From positions 44,942 to 86,715 of the forward strand of contig JAFDZR010000017.1 of NCBI GenBank assembly GCA_018266875.1: DNA of 41,774 bases, read 5' to 3'. The notes under the pieces are model-generated. The model was given only the letters and a program-made list of their open reading frames with translations, did not search any database and had not been told where the DNA came from. Positions 9,060-17,033 of the stretch are shown here, in pieces (the first letter of the stretch is position 1; every line of letters starts with the position of its first letter). The DNA is from Bacteroidota bacterium. Lineage in GTDB: Bacteria > Bacteroidota > Ignavibacteria > Tepidaquicellales > Tepidaquicellaceae. The position numbers and the translations under genes are program-made.

Positions 9060-9749
9060 ATGCTATCTAAAGAAAAATTCATAGAAGAAGTAGATTCAGC
9101 CATTAATAAAAAAAGTCTGCTCGAACATCCTTTCTATCAGAAATGGAATGAAGGGAATTTAACTCTTACCGAACTTCAGGAATATGCCAAACAGTATTAC
9201 CACTTTGTAAAGCATTTCCCGAGATTTGTAAGCTGCGTTCATTCAAACTGCGATGACGTCAAAACAAGACAGATACTGCTTGAAAACCTTGCTGATGAAG
9301 AAGGTTACAAAACAGGAATTGCTGATCATCCAAGACTCTGGATTAATTTTGCCGAAAGTCTCGGTCTGACTGAAGCTGAAGTAAAAGCCGCTGAACCGAT
9401 TCGCGAAGTTGAAGATCTTGTTGACAGCATGTATGAGCTTACACGTTCGCCTGAGTTTACTCTCGGACTAGCTGCTCTTTATGCATACGAATCTCAGGTT
9501 CCTGCTATCTCTAGAACAAAGATAGACGGACTGAAAAAATTCTACGGCATTGATTCTGATAAAGCTGTTGAATTTTTCAAAGTTCATGAAGAAGCGGACG
9601 TATATCACTCAAGAGATGAAATGGAAATTATGAACAATAATAATAAATCTCTTGAAGATCAGAAAAGACTTATTAACACTGTTGACGAATCAGCTACTCT
9701 CATGTGGAATTTCCTGGATGGCGTTTACAATAATTACTGCAGAAACTGA
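9060..9749 (+). CDS. CADD-family di-metal protein, probable self-sacrificing p-aminobenzoate synthase
   Basis: This 229-residue all-helical protein belongs to the TenA/PqqC-like haem-oxygenase-fold superfamily and is closest, by recall, to Chlamydia CADD (CT610). Candidate metal ligands are all present: Glu80/Glu81, His90, Glu144, His176, Asp180 and His183 (the last three in 'VHEEADVYHSRDE'). Residues that CADD uses to build p-aminobenzoate from its own side chains are also kept: Tyr26 (in 'LEHPFYQKW', matching CADD Tyr27), Tyr143 and Lys154 (in 'YAYESQVPAISRTKIDGL', matching Tyr141 and Lys152). This suggests pABA supply for folate without PabABC. It lies 79 bases after gcvP. An alternative is a related iron/manganese oxidase with another substrate. 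Confidence 0.8.
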   Translation: MLSKEKFIEEVDSAINKKSLLEHPFYQKWNEGNLTLTELQEYAKQYYHFVKHFPRFVSCVHSNCDDVKTRQILLENLADEEGYKTGIADHPRLWINFAESLGLTEAEVKAAEPIREVEDLVDSMYELTRSPEFTLGLAALYAYESQVPAISRTKIDGLKKFYGIDSDKAVEFFKVHEEADVYHSRDEMEIMNNNNKSLEDQKRLINTVDESATLMWNFLDGVYNNYCRN

Positions 9750-9768
9750 AAGCATAATTGATCTTAAA

Positions 9769-9801
9769 TAAGGGAATGATTCCTCAGGGATCGTTCCCTT
9801 A
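9769..9801 (+). terminator. Hairpin after the CADD-like gene
   Basis: Arms 9769-9780 and 9790-9801 form a 12-bp stem with one G-T wobble around a 9-base loop. The trailing bases are AT-rich but not a clean T run, and the next gene starts only 11 bases later. It may be a partial terminator or an mRNA-stabilising hairpin. Confidence 0.5.
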
Positions 9802-9812
9802 ATTATTTATAA

Positions 9813-10226
9813 ATGGAAAAAGACTATCTGAATATTTTCAAAGACCATAAAAGCATTGCCGTGATCGGCTATTCCGATAAGAAGCAAAGAGCAAGCAACA
9901 GGATTGGCAGGTATCTTCTCGAACACGGCTATGAAGTAACAGGTGTCAATCCGTTTATAAAAGAAGAAGTTATTGATAATATTCAGGTTTATAATACTAT
10001 ATATGATATTCCGCGAAACATTGATATTGTAAACATTTTCCGCAGATCTGAATTTTTATACGATCACATTACGGAAATACTGAGTTTGAATACCAAACCA
10101 AAAGTCATATGGACGCAGCTCGGAGTTATTGATCCTGAAGCAAAAAAGCTAGCTGAAGATAACGGAATAAAGTATGTTCAAAATAAATGTATTATGGTCG
10201 AACACAATAAATTATTTTCTGAATAA
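9813..10226 (+). CDS. CoA-binding domain protein (YccU/YneT-like)
   Basis: The 137-residue protein is a single Rossmann-type CoA-binding domain like those in succinyl-CoA ligase alpha subunits. It opens with 'SIAVIGYSDKKQRASNRIGRYL', then 'HGYEVTGVNP', a central 'IDIVNIFRRSEF', 'VIWTQLGV' and a C-terminal 'NKCIMVEH'. Stand-alone proteins of this type are widespread; their physiological role is not well defined. It follows the CADD-like gene after a hairpin and is 20 bases before the DUF2723 gene, so it may be read into the long envelope cluster downstream. Confidence 0.87.
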   Translation: MEKDYLNIFKDHKSIAVIGYSDKKQRASNRIGRYLLEHGYEVTGVNPFIKEEVIDNIQVYNTIYDIPRNIDIVNIFRRSEFLYDHITEILSLNTKPKVIWTQLGVIDPEAKKLAEDNGIKYVQNKCIMVEHNKLFSE

Positions 10227-10246
10227 TCCGAATTTTCCCATTGCAA

Positions 10247-12181
10247 ATGCTAAGTAAAAAAGCGATTTACAGTTTACTTTCGTTTTTTATTCCTTTCATC
10301 GTCTACCTGATGACACTGGCTCCTGATGTTACTTTCATAGATTCAGGTGAACTCGCAGCGGTAGCTGCGGGATTAGGAGTCGCTCATCCCACAGGGTATC
10401 CGCTGTTTACAGTTCTTGGTAAATTATTCACACTAATGCCTTTCGGATCACAGGTTTATATGCTTAACGTAATGAGCGCAGTTATGTCTTCTGCTGCACT
10501 GTTTATGTTCTTTAATTTAATGATGCTTATACTGCCCGGTATGAAGCTCGGAACAGATGATATTATTTCTGACAAAAAGAAAATCCCCGAAATATCATTA
10601 ATGAATATTTCACTTGCTGCGACTCTTGTGCTCGCATTCTCAAGAACTTTCTGGGATACCGCAAATGCAGTTGAGGTTTATTCACTTCATACTTTTTTTC
10701 TCGTAACGAATATTTTTCTGATCCTTAAATCATGCAGTTTTCAATTCGGATCCGCTGAGGACAAAAAAACGGGCGAGAAATACTGGCTGCTGTTTTCATT
10801 TGTTTTAGGACTGAGTTTTACAAATCATCTGTCGACTGTTTTCCTTTCTGTCGGATGTATTTATATTTACTTTGCCGTTCTGGGATTTAACAAATCCTCA
10901 TTTAAGAGAATATTGATTCTTGCCTTACCTTTCATTATAGGTTATTCATTCTATACTTATCTTATAATCAGGGCTGATAATCCGGTAATAAGCTGGGGAT
11001 ATCCTCATAACTTTGAGAATTTCTGGAGACATTTTACCGGAAAACAGTTCAGCATCTGGATGTTCTCATCATTTGAGAATGCAGGGAAACAGTTCTCACA
11101 TTTTACGGAAAATTATCCGGTCGAATTCTTTTATCTGCCTGTTCTGATTGCAATACCTGGATTATTTTATATTTTCAGACACAGCAGGAGATTGTTCTAC
11201 TTTACAGTACTTCTTTTTGGATTCTGTATACTGTATGCGATCAATTACGATATTTATGATATAGATTCTTACTTCCTTCTGGCATTCATTGTAACATGTG
11301 TCTGGTTCGGGTTCGGTCTTTTATTTATTCTGAACAGAATCAGCGGTAACCTGAAGCAGATAAGTTTCGCGCTTATTCTCACGGCCGTCATTCCTCTAAG
11401 TATGAATTATAAATCCGTTGACGAAAGCAGGAATTATTTTGTAAAAGATTACATGACCAACATATTCAATTCAGCAGATCCGAATTCAATTATTATCTCT
11501 ACGCAGTGGGATTTCTGGATTTCTTCTTCGCTTTATTATCAGCTCATAAAAAATGAAAGACCTGATATTATTGTAATAGACAAAGAGCTTCTAAGAAAAT
11601 CATGGTATATGCATTATCTTGAGACTCATTACCCCGAGTTTTACGGCAGAAGCAGAGCTGAATTTGATAATTATCTTGCAGAGCTTGTTAAATTCGAAAA
11701 AAATCCTGACAGATATACTCAGCCGAAAACCGAAGCAGACCGTCAGGATCTTCAGAAAATCCAGTCGTCATTTTTGAAACTCCTTGAAAGCTTTGTTGAT
11801 AACAATATTAATGATCATAATTTCTATACAACTTTTGAGATTGAAAAGGAAAATTCTGAAAGATTCGGTGCGGGATACAATAAGGTTCCGCAGGGATTGC
11901 TCATTAAATATACTAAAGATAAAAATTATCTGGACCTGCGGGAACCTGATATGAAATTCACAGTAACAGAAAGACCTGAATATCACTATTCATTTTTGAT
12001 GAATGCATATTTTTCATCTTATCTGAATAAGGCAAATTATTATATGAATCATTCTGAATTTGATAAAGCCGAAGCTCTTATTCAAAAAGCTCTGGAAATA
12101 AAACCTCAGCACAGAGATGCGGTTCAGCTGCTGACAAAACTCAAACAGCTCAGGGAACTTCAGAACAATTCAAAACAGTAA
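10247..12181 (+). CDS. DUF2723 membrane protein (GT-C glycosyltransferase-like)
   Basis: This 644-residue inner-membrane protein has about ten to twelve hydrophobic helices in its first 400 residues. The N-terminus has the DUF2723 hallmark: 'APDVTFIDSGELAA' followed by 'GVAHPTGYPLF', an acidic loop after the first helix as in GT-C enzymes such as protein O-mannosyltransferases. The C-terminal 200 residues are soluble and end in a TPR-like helical pair ('FDKAEALIQKALEIKP'). A lipid-linked sugar transferase acting on envelope or secreted proteins is likely but inferred; the acceptor is unknown. I prefer the ATG at 10247 over the TTG at 10241. The stop codon directly abuts the ATG of the next gene. 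Confidence 0.82.
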   Translation: MLSKKAIYSLLSFFIPFIVYLMTLAPDVTFIDSGELAAVAAGLGVAHPTGYPLFTVLGKLFTLMPFGSQVYMLNVMSAVMSSAALFMFFNLMMLILPGMKLGTDDIISDKKKIPEISLMNISLAATLVLAFSRTFWDTANAVEVYSLHTFFLVTNIFLILKSCSFQFGSAEDKKTGEKYWLLFSFVLGLSFTNHLSTVFLSVGCIYIYFAVLGFNKSSFKRILILALPFIIGYSFYTYLIIRADNPVISWGYPHNFENFWRHFTGKQFSIWMFSSFENAGKQFSHFTENYPVEFFYLPVLIAIPGLFYIFRHSRRLFYFTVLLFGFCILYAINYDIYDIDSYFLLAFIVTCVWFGFGLLFILNRISGNLKQISFALILTAVIPLSMNYKSVDESRNYFVKDYMTNIFNSADPNSIIISTQWDFWISSSLYYQLIKNERPDIIVIDKELLRKSWYMHYLETHYPEFYGRSRAEFDNYLAELVKFEKNPDRYTQPKTEADRQDLQKIQSSFLKLLESFVDNNINDHNFYTTFEIEKENSERFGAGYNKVPQGLLIKYTKDKNYLDLREPDMKFTVTERPEYHYSFLMNAYFSSYLNKANYYMNHSEFDKAEALIQKALEIKPQHRDAVQLLTKLKQLRELQNNSKQ

Positions 12182-13645
12182 ATGAATATTTCAGCATGTT
12201 TTATTCTTATCTTGATTCTGATTTATTCAGGCGGCAGTCTGTTTGGAAAGAACACGCGTTTTGAGACAAACGGTTTTTCGCATAATGAAATAGCAGACAG
12301 TATTTCAACTGATTCAGCCGGAGTTTACAGCTTACCGGATTCACTGCCAAAAGTTCGGATAGGAAAGATTCTTCTTGTGGGTAACAATGTAACCGAAGCT
12401 GATATTATAATGAGAGAGATCTCGCTTAAAGAAAATTCAGTACTTGATCTTAAAAAACTTGAAGAGGATGTAAAGAATCTTTACAAACTTGGATTGTTCA
12501 ATAAAATTGATCTGATACCGGTTCCAACTGATACACTCAATAAAATTGACATGATGATAATAGTTGAGGAAAAATTTTTTATACTCCCGATACCGCAGGG
12601 CGGATTCAGGAACGGGCAGCTGTCAAAATTCTGGGCGGGGATGAATCTGATGTGGTATAATTTCAGAGGCAGAAACGAAACACTCAATCTGAATTTCGGG
12701 GTGTTTTATGAACCGTTTGTAAGTCTCAGTTATTCCGTACCCTGGATCGGAAAATATTCTCATTACTTCACTTCTGTTTCTGTTGGATATTCAAAAAATT
12801 ATAACAGAAGTCTCCGTGCAATAAATGATACAACTTCAAATCAGATTCCGGATAATGACAAGAATTATTTAAATAAGAATTTTGACGCTTCATTTAAGTT
12901 CGGAAAATATTTTTCAAAAGATCTGTCTGTATCAACAACTTTCAAGTACAATATTATCAAAACATCACCTTATGAACCGGGTAGGACATTGTCACCGGAC
13001 GGTACGGATGATTACCTTTCCCTTCTTTTAAGTTCCAGACTGGATACCAGAGACTCCTATGAATATACTTTAGATGGTTCATTTTACAGACTGGAATATG
13101 AAAAAATCGGTTTTGGGCAGAATATAAATTTCAATAAAGTACGGATGGAAGCCAAAAATTTTATTCCGGTTGAAATGAAAAAGGGGAGTTATATTACTTT
13201 CTCAAACAAAACTTTTGCAGCTTTATCTTTCGGCGGCTCGGTCCCGGTTTATATGAGAGAATTTTTCGGATATAATGATATTATAAGGGGTTACAGAAAT
13301 ACTGTTCTTGAAGGTGAAAATAAACTCGGAATATTCAGTGAGGTAAGAATTCCTGTAATTGATCCTGTGTTTCTTAAAGGCAGCAGTCTTCCGATAGTAA
13401 AATCAATTTCAGCGCTTAAGAATTTAAATTATAAGTTTGGACTTTATGCAACTGTTTTTTATGATCTCGGGAGTGTCTGGTACCAGAAAGATAATTTTTT
13501 CAAAACACAGTTCCGAAGCGGATACGGAGTCGGTCTTAATATGATACTTCCTTTTGGTTTTGTGGGAAGGACTGATTTCTGTTTGAGACAGCAGGACAAT
13601 TATCTTTATCCATCTGTTGTTTTTGATCTTGAAGCATCATTTTAA
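12182..13645 (+). CDS. Omp85-superfamily outer-membrane protein with one POTRA domain
   Basis: The 487-residue protein has an N-terminal signal segment (roughly residues 1-21), a POTRA domain (about 58-128: 'ILLVGNNVTEADIIMREISL' then 'DVKNLYKLGLFNKIDL'), and a C-terminal 16-strand-type barrel. The lid-loop signature of Omp85 proteins, 'IIRGYR', is present at Arg369-Gly370-Tyr371, and the chain ends in Phe, as outer-membrane barrels usually do. BamA has five POTRA repeats, so this single-POTRA form is not the main BamA. It may be a TamA/patatin-less or FCB-specific assembly or secretion barrel. It starts on the base after the DUF2723 stop codon. Confidence 0.85.
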   Translation: MNISACFILILILIYSGGSLFGKNTRFETNGFSHNEIADSISTDSAGVYSLPDSLPKVRIGKILLVGNNVTEADIIMREISLKENSVLDLKKLEEDVKNLYKLGLFNKIDLIPVPTDTLNKIDMMIIVEEKFFILPIPQGGFRNGQLSKFWAGMNLMWYNFRGRNETLNLNFGVFYEPFVSLSYSVPWIGKYSHYFTSVSVGYSKNYNRSLRAINDTTSNQIPDNDKNYLNKNFDASFKFGKYFSKDLSVSTTFKYNIIKTSPYEPGRTLSPDGTDDYLSLLLSSRLDTRDSYEYTLDGSFYRLEYEKIGFGQNINFNKVRMEAKNFIPVEMKKGSYITFSNKTFAALSFGGSVPVYMREFFGYNDIIRGYRNTVLEGENKLGIFSEVRIPVIDPVFLKGSSLPIVKSISALKNLNYKFGLYATVFYDLGSVWYQKDNFFKTQFRSGYGVGLNMILPFGFVGRTDFCLRQQDNYLYPSVVFDLEASF

Positions 13646-13649
13646 AATT

Positions 13650-14375
13650 ATGGAATATTATTACGCGCCACCTTCGGATATTAATGAAAATGAGAACACA
13701 GTAATTCTGAAGGATTTTGAATTCAGACATCTGGTAAAAGTACTAAGAAAAAAAGCCGGCGATAACATTTCTGTAACTGACGGTAATAAAAATATATACA
13801 GATGCACTGTAAAGGAAATTGAAAAAAACAGACTTGTCTGCAGTATCGACAAAAAGGAATATGGTTTGTTTGAACCGGATATAAATCTTACTCTTTGCAT
13901 TGCTCCGCTTAGAAACACTTCAAGGTTTGAATTTGCTGTTGAAAAAGCTGTTGAGCTTGGTGTTAATAGAATTATTCCCGTAATTACCGAATTTACAGTT
14001 TCAAAATTTGAACTCAGCAGAAGCCGGCATGAAAGACTTGAAAAGATCATTATTTCGGCAATGGGTCAGTCGCAGAGATGCTTTAAACCGGAGCTGGGAA
14101 AATCAGCCGGGCTTAAGGATCTTTCAGCTTTATTCTCCGGAGAGAAAAATAAAGTTGTAATGTATGAGTTTTCGGAAGACATGAAACCTTATGAATACAA
14201 TGCCGGTTCTGAAAATGTTGTTCTTCTGATCGGACCTGAAGGCGGATTCAGCGCTAAGGAAATTGAATTTCTAAGAAATGACAACTGGCAGATTAAATCT
14301 CTCGGAAACAGAAAATTAAGAGCTGAAACAGCAGCCGTTGTTGCAGTTAATCAAATTATCTCAAAACTAAAGTAA
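13650..14375 (+). CDS. rsmE: 16S rRNA m3U1498 methyltransferase
   Basis: RsmE is a SPOUT-class enzyme that methylates N3 of U1498 in 16S rRNA using S-adenosylmethionine. The protein has the N-terminal PUA-like part ('FRHLVKVLRKKAGD', then 'VTDG') and the C-terminal knot motifs 'LLIGPEGGFSAKEIEF' and 'SLGNRKLRAETAAVVAV', which bind SAM. The length (241 residues) is typical. I chose the ATG at 13650, just past the stop of the barrel gene; an earlier in-frame ATG at 13617 would overlap that gene and adds non-family residues. Its place amid envelope genes appears to be operon packing. Confidence 0.95.
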   Translation: MEYYYAPPSDINENENTVILKDFEFRHLVKVLRKKAGDNISVTDGNKNIYRCTVKEIEKNRLVCSIDKKEYGLFEPDINLTLCIAPLRNTSRFEFAVEKAVELGVNRIIPVITEFTVSKFELSRSRHERLEKIIISAMGQSQRCFKPELGKSAGLKDLSALFSGEKNKVVMYEFSEDMKPYEYNAGSENVVLLIGPEGGFSAKEIEFLRNDNWQIKSLGNRKLRAETAAVVAVNQIISKLK

Positions 14376-14386
14376 ATTTTAAATTT

Positions 14387-15289
14387 ATGAAAAAATTTCT
14401 TTTATTTTTTATTTTTATTTTTATCTATCAGAGCAATACGTATTCACAGTTTGATAAAACTGTACTTCAGGTAAACATTGGGCTATCCAATCCATATGAC
14501 CAGCTGAAAGGGGACAGTTATATCTCATATGATACCAGCGGAAATATATTTATAGATTCAAATTTATTTGCCACTAATCTCGGAGCACAGACTGGATTTT
14601 ATATCGGCGGATCAGCAAAATTCAATTTTGATAAATATTCGATTACAAGAGGAGTAATATCGATCAGTTATAATAATTTCAACACCTTTCAGTCTAAACA
14701 GTCGGGAACAACACTGGTAAAGTTCATCAACAATACTTATCAGCAGAGACCGGTAGAATATAACTACGATTTCAATAACTTTGCAATCGGATTTGGACTA
14801 GAAATTGCGCCGACATCCTTCACAAAGATAGTATCTCCGTTCTTTAATTCAAATCTGCAGTTCAATTTTCTTTCTGCGCAGCTTACGAGAGTTACCGGCA
14901 TAAATGATTCCAATAATGTTAATCTTTCAAGTTTCAGACTTGGTATTAATTTCAACGCAGGTATAGAAGTTAAAGTAAACGAAAACATGGGAATCGTTGC
15001 CGGACTGAAATATGACATGGCAAATCTGATCTATAAAGATGTGAAAAGGGACGGATTCATTGAATGGGGGAGCAGTAATGCAAATATAAATGACGCTGAG
15101 GGAAGATATATTACAAACATATATTATCCTATCGGCGAAGCGTATAATTATTTTCAGTCAAAGGAGAAGAAAATAAACTGGGGAACGGCTTACATTGGAG
15201 TGAATATAAATCTTTTCAACGACAGCGGAAACAAAAAGCCAAAGCCGAAAACCGGCTCCGGAAATTTCAGGCACTATAGTTTTTATTAA
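14387..15289 (+). CDS. Secreted outer-membrane beta-barrel protein, tandem paralogue 1
   Basis: The 300-residue product has a clear signal peptide (residues 1-20, 'KKFLLFFIFIFIYQSNTYSQ'), then alternating polar and hydrophobic strands typical of small barrels of the porin/opacity type (for example 'GFYIGGSAKFNF', 'NAGIEVKVNENMGIVAGLKY'). It closely resembles the next gene in layout: both have an early 'NLGAQTG/NYGTSTG' strand, a mid 'F..FNSN/YLNSA...FLS' segment, and a late 'DAEG/DAAG...Y.TN' segment. It ends in a basic, proline-rich tail 'KKPKPKTGSG' rather than a barrel-closing Phe. The specific function is unknown. Confidence 0.75.
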   Translation: MKKFLLFFIFIFIYQSNTYSQFDKTVLQVNIGLSNPYDQLKGDSYISYDTSGNIFIDSNLFATNLGAQTGFYIGGSAKFNFDKYSITRGVISISYNNFNTFQSKQSGTTLVKFINNTYQQRPVEYNYDFNNFAIGFGLEIAPTSFTKIVSPFFNSNLQFNFLSAQLTRVTGINDSNNVNLSSFRLGINFNAGIEVKVNENMGIVAGLKYDMANLIYKDVKRDGFIEWGSSNANINDAEGRYITNIYYPIGEAYNYFQSKEKKINWGTAYIGVNINLFNDSGNKKPKPKTGSGNFRHYSFY

Positions 15290-15315
15290 AAGTATTTTTA
15301 ATTTTATTCATATTT

Positions 15316-16134
15316 TTGAAAAAATATTTAAGCGCTTTTTTTATTTTGTGTTGTATCTGCCCATACTCAGTTTATTCACAAAAGACACCGTCTCTTGAAT
15401 TAAATTTCGGTTTTTCTTTTCCCGGAAAAGATCTCGCCGGTGATTTTGTCTCAGTTAGCGACTCCGGATTCTACAGCATCAGCCCTGAATTTGTCAGGGA
15501 TAATTACGGAACATCTACAGGAGTGAATGCATCCGGAAGCATTACATTTCCACTTGATGACAAAAGACTGCTGAATTTTATTTTTACCGGAGAATATAAT
15601 TATTTCAATGCTTTCAGGAAAAGTATTCTGGGGGTGGGAAAGGAAAACAATGTTACCGTTCCTGTAACATATGACAACAGTTTTTCAAGCACTACTGTTG
15701 GTCTGGGCATCGGTACAAATCCGGGTGTATTTAAGAATGTATCAGCGTATTTAAACTCTGCAGTAACCATGAATTTTCTCAGCATGTCTTATACAAAAAA
15801 TGACATTTTCAGGACATACTTCTCAGATTCATTCAGAATGGGCATTAAGACAGGCGCCGGTTTAAGTTATCAGATAAATCAGGAATATTCATTTATACTG
15901 GGAGCAAGTTACAATATCAGCAATCTTCTTTTTAAAAGTGTCCATAGCGGCTATTCGGACAGACTTGAAAGCAACCGGGATAATCTTCCAGTCAATGATG
16001 CAGCGGGAAGTTTTTATACAAATCTTTCAGATCCCTCAGCAGGATTTTCAGTGGCAGACGGAAAGAAAAAGAATATTGACTGGTGGAGTATAAATGCCGG
16101 AATCAGTATTTTGTTGGGAAAATCCAAAAAATAA
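15316..16134 (+). CDS. Secreted outer-membrane beta-barrel protein, tandem paralogue 2
   Basis: This 272-residue paralogue of the preceding gene has a signal peptide (about residues 1-22, ending 'PYSVYSQ'), strand-rich sequence, and the shared segments 'NYGTSTGVNASGSITF', 'VSAYLNSAVTMNFLSMSY' and 'SYNISNLLFKSVHSG'. It initiates at TTG (15316); the resulting 'MKKYLSAFF' is a normal signal-peptide start and no ATG lies nearby. It is 26 bases after its paralogue, so the pair arose by tandem duplication and has since diverged strongly. Probable location is the outer membrane; the ligand is unknown. Confidence 0.73.
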   Translation: MKKYLSAFFILCCICPYSVYSQKTPSLELNFGFSFPGKDLAGDFVSVSDSGFYSISPEFVRDNYGTSTGVNASGSITFPLDDKRLLNFIFTGEYNYFNAFRKSILGVGKENNVTVPVTYDNSFSSTTVGLGIGTNPGVFKNVSAYLNSAVTMNFLSMSYTKNDIFRTYFSDSFRMGIKTGAGLSYQINQEYSFILGASYNISNLLFKSVHSGYSDRLESNRDNLPVNDAAGSFYTNLSDPSAGFSVADGKKKNIDWWSINAGISILLGKSKK

Positions 16135-16138
16135 TTAT

Positions 16139-16146
16139 TATATTTG
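16139..16146 (+). promoter_or_regulatory. Possible -7 box (TAnnTTTG type) of the cytochrome gene
   Basis: The bases are TATATTTG, matching the Bacteroidota -7 consensus. A TTG lies at 16114-16116, 22 bases upstream, close to the expected spacing of a -33 element. The predicted start would leave a leader of about 25 bases before the ATG at 16175. Confidence 0.35.
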
Positions 16147-16174
16147 TTAAACTTTTTTAAAACAAAAAAACTAT

Positions 16175-16963
16175 ATGACTGTATTGAAATCCTATCCATT
16201 CTATTCTTTGCTTATTTTTTTCTTTTCTGCTCTGATAATTATTTCGGGATGCGGAAAGGATCAAAAAACTTCCGAAACGAAAAAAGGCAATGAATCAAAA
16301 GAAACTGCCGCTGATAAAAAGAATTCCCAGGTCTCCCCGGGAAAAGAATTCTTCTACGCTAAGTCGAGTTCCAACAATATTGCATGCGCAGACTGTCATG
16401 GCGACGGAACGAATTCTGACAGACCGCTGACAAAATATTTTTCAGACATAAAGGGTGCTGATAAAAGGAAATCAACATTCATGGGAAAATTCACAGGTGA
16501 AGATGTAATTAAAACAGCAGGCGGAGCGACTCTCTGCTGGGAAGCTTATATGAAAATGAAAACACCTTTGACACCTGAACAGATAAATTCACTGAATGAA
16601 TATTATGCGTCTGTCGGAAATCCTGATTCACCTCAAGAAATAACATATGAAACTATTGCTCTACCCGTAAAGGATAAGACAAAATTAAAGGCAGAGCAGA
16701 ATAAAATATTAAGTCTTAAAGGAAATCCTGACAATGGTGAGAATAAATTCAAGGAATCATGCGGAGTATGCCACGGTATGAATTCAACAGTAAAGAAGAT
16801 CCCGGGCATACTAGAGGATTATGACGGAAATACAAAATCAATTACTTACAATGTCAGATTCGGAGACGGGGCAATGCCTTTCTTTAAAATGAATGTTCTC
16901 TCCGAGCAGGATATTGCCGACATTGCGGAATATATTATGAAAGTAAACAGTAAAAAACAGTAA
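16175..16963 (+). CDS. Di-haem cytochrome c lipoprotein
   Basis: The 262-residue protein has a lipoprotein signal with lipobox 'IISGC' (lipid cysteine Cys26), a Lys/Glu-rich linker, and two cytochrome c domains. The haem-binding motifs are Cys71-x-x-Cys74-His75 ('CADCH') and Cys196-x-x-Cys199-His200 ('CGVCH'). Met residues after each ('AYMKMKTPL', 'GAMPFFKMN') could be the sixth ligands. The first domain has an extra cysteine, Cys121, in 'LCWEAYMKM'. It is probably an envelope electron carrier. It converges on nuoL across a shared terminator, but operon logic does not tie it to complex I. The final electron acceptor is unknown. Confidence 0.88.
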   Translation: MTVLKSYPFYSLLIFFFSALIIISGCGKDQKTSETKKGNESKETAADKKNSQVSPGKEFFYAKSSSNNIACADCHGDGTNSDRPLTKYFSDIKGADKRKSTFMGKFTGEDVIKTAGGATLCWEAYMKMKTPLTPEQINSLNEYYASVGNPDSPQEITYETIALPVKDKTKLKAEQNKILSLKGNPDNGENKFKESCGVCHGMNSTVKKIPGILEDYDGNTKSITYNVRFGDGAMPFFKMNVLSEQDIADIAEYIMKVNSKKQ

Positions 16964-16980
16964 AGTAAAAGTTAACATAA

Positions 16981-17012
16981 AAAAAGGGATAATATCTTTA
17001 TTATCCCTTTTT
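16981..17012. terminator. Bidirectional intrinsic terminator between cytochrome and nuoL
   Basis: Arms 16981-16994 and 16999-17012 are a perfect 14-bp inverted repeat around the 4-base loop tctt. A-rich bases on the left and T-rich bases on the right give a U tract in either direction. It serves the plus-strand cytochrome gene and the minus-strand nuoL gene. Confidence 0.9.
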
Positions 17013-17033
17013 CCTTTTTATAAAAAAAATCAT

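Noticed and set aside
13661..14050. Open frame antisense to rsmE (129 codons)
   Set aside because: It lies wholly inside the well-supported rsmE gene and its product has biased, Ser/Leu/Phe-rich composition with no family motifs.
15311..15318. TATTTTTG as promoter of the second barrel gene
   Set aside because: It includes the start codon itself and so cannot be that gene's promoter unless the start is wrong; the signal peptide argues the start is right.
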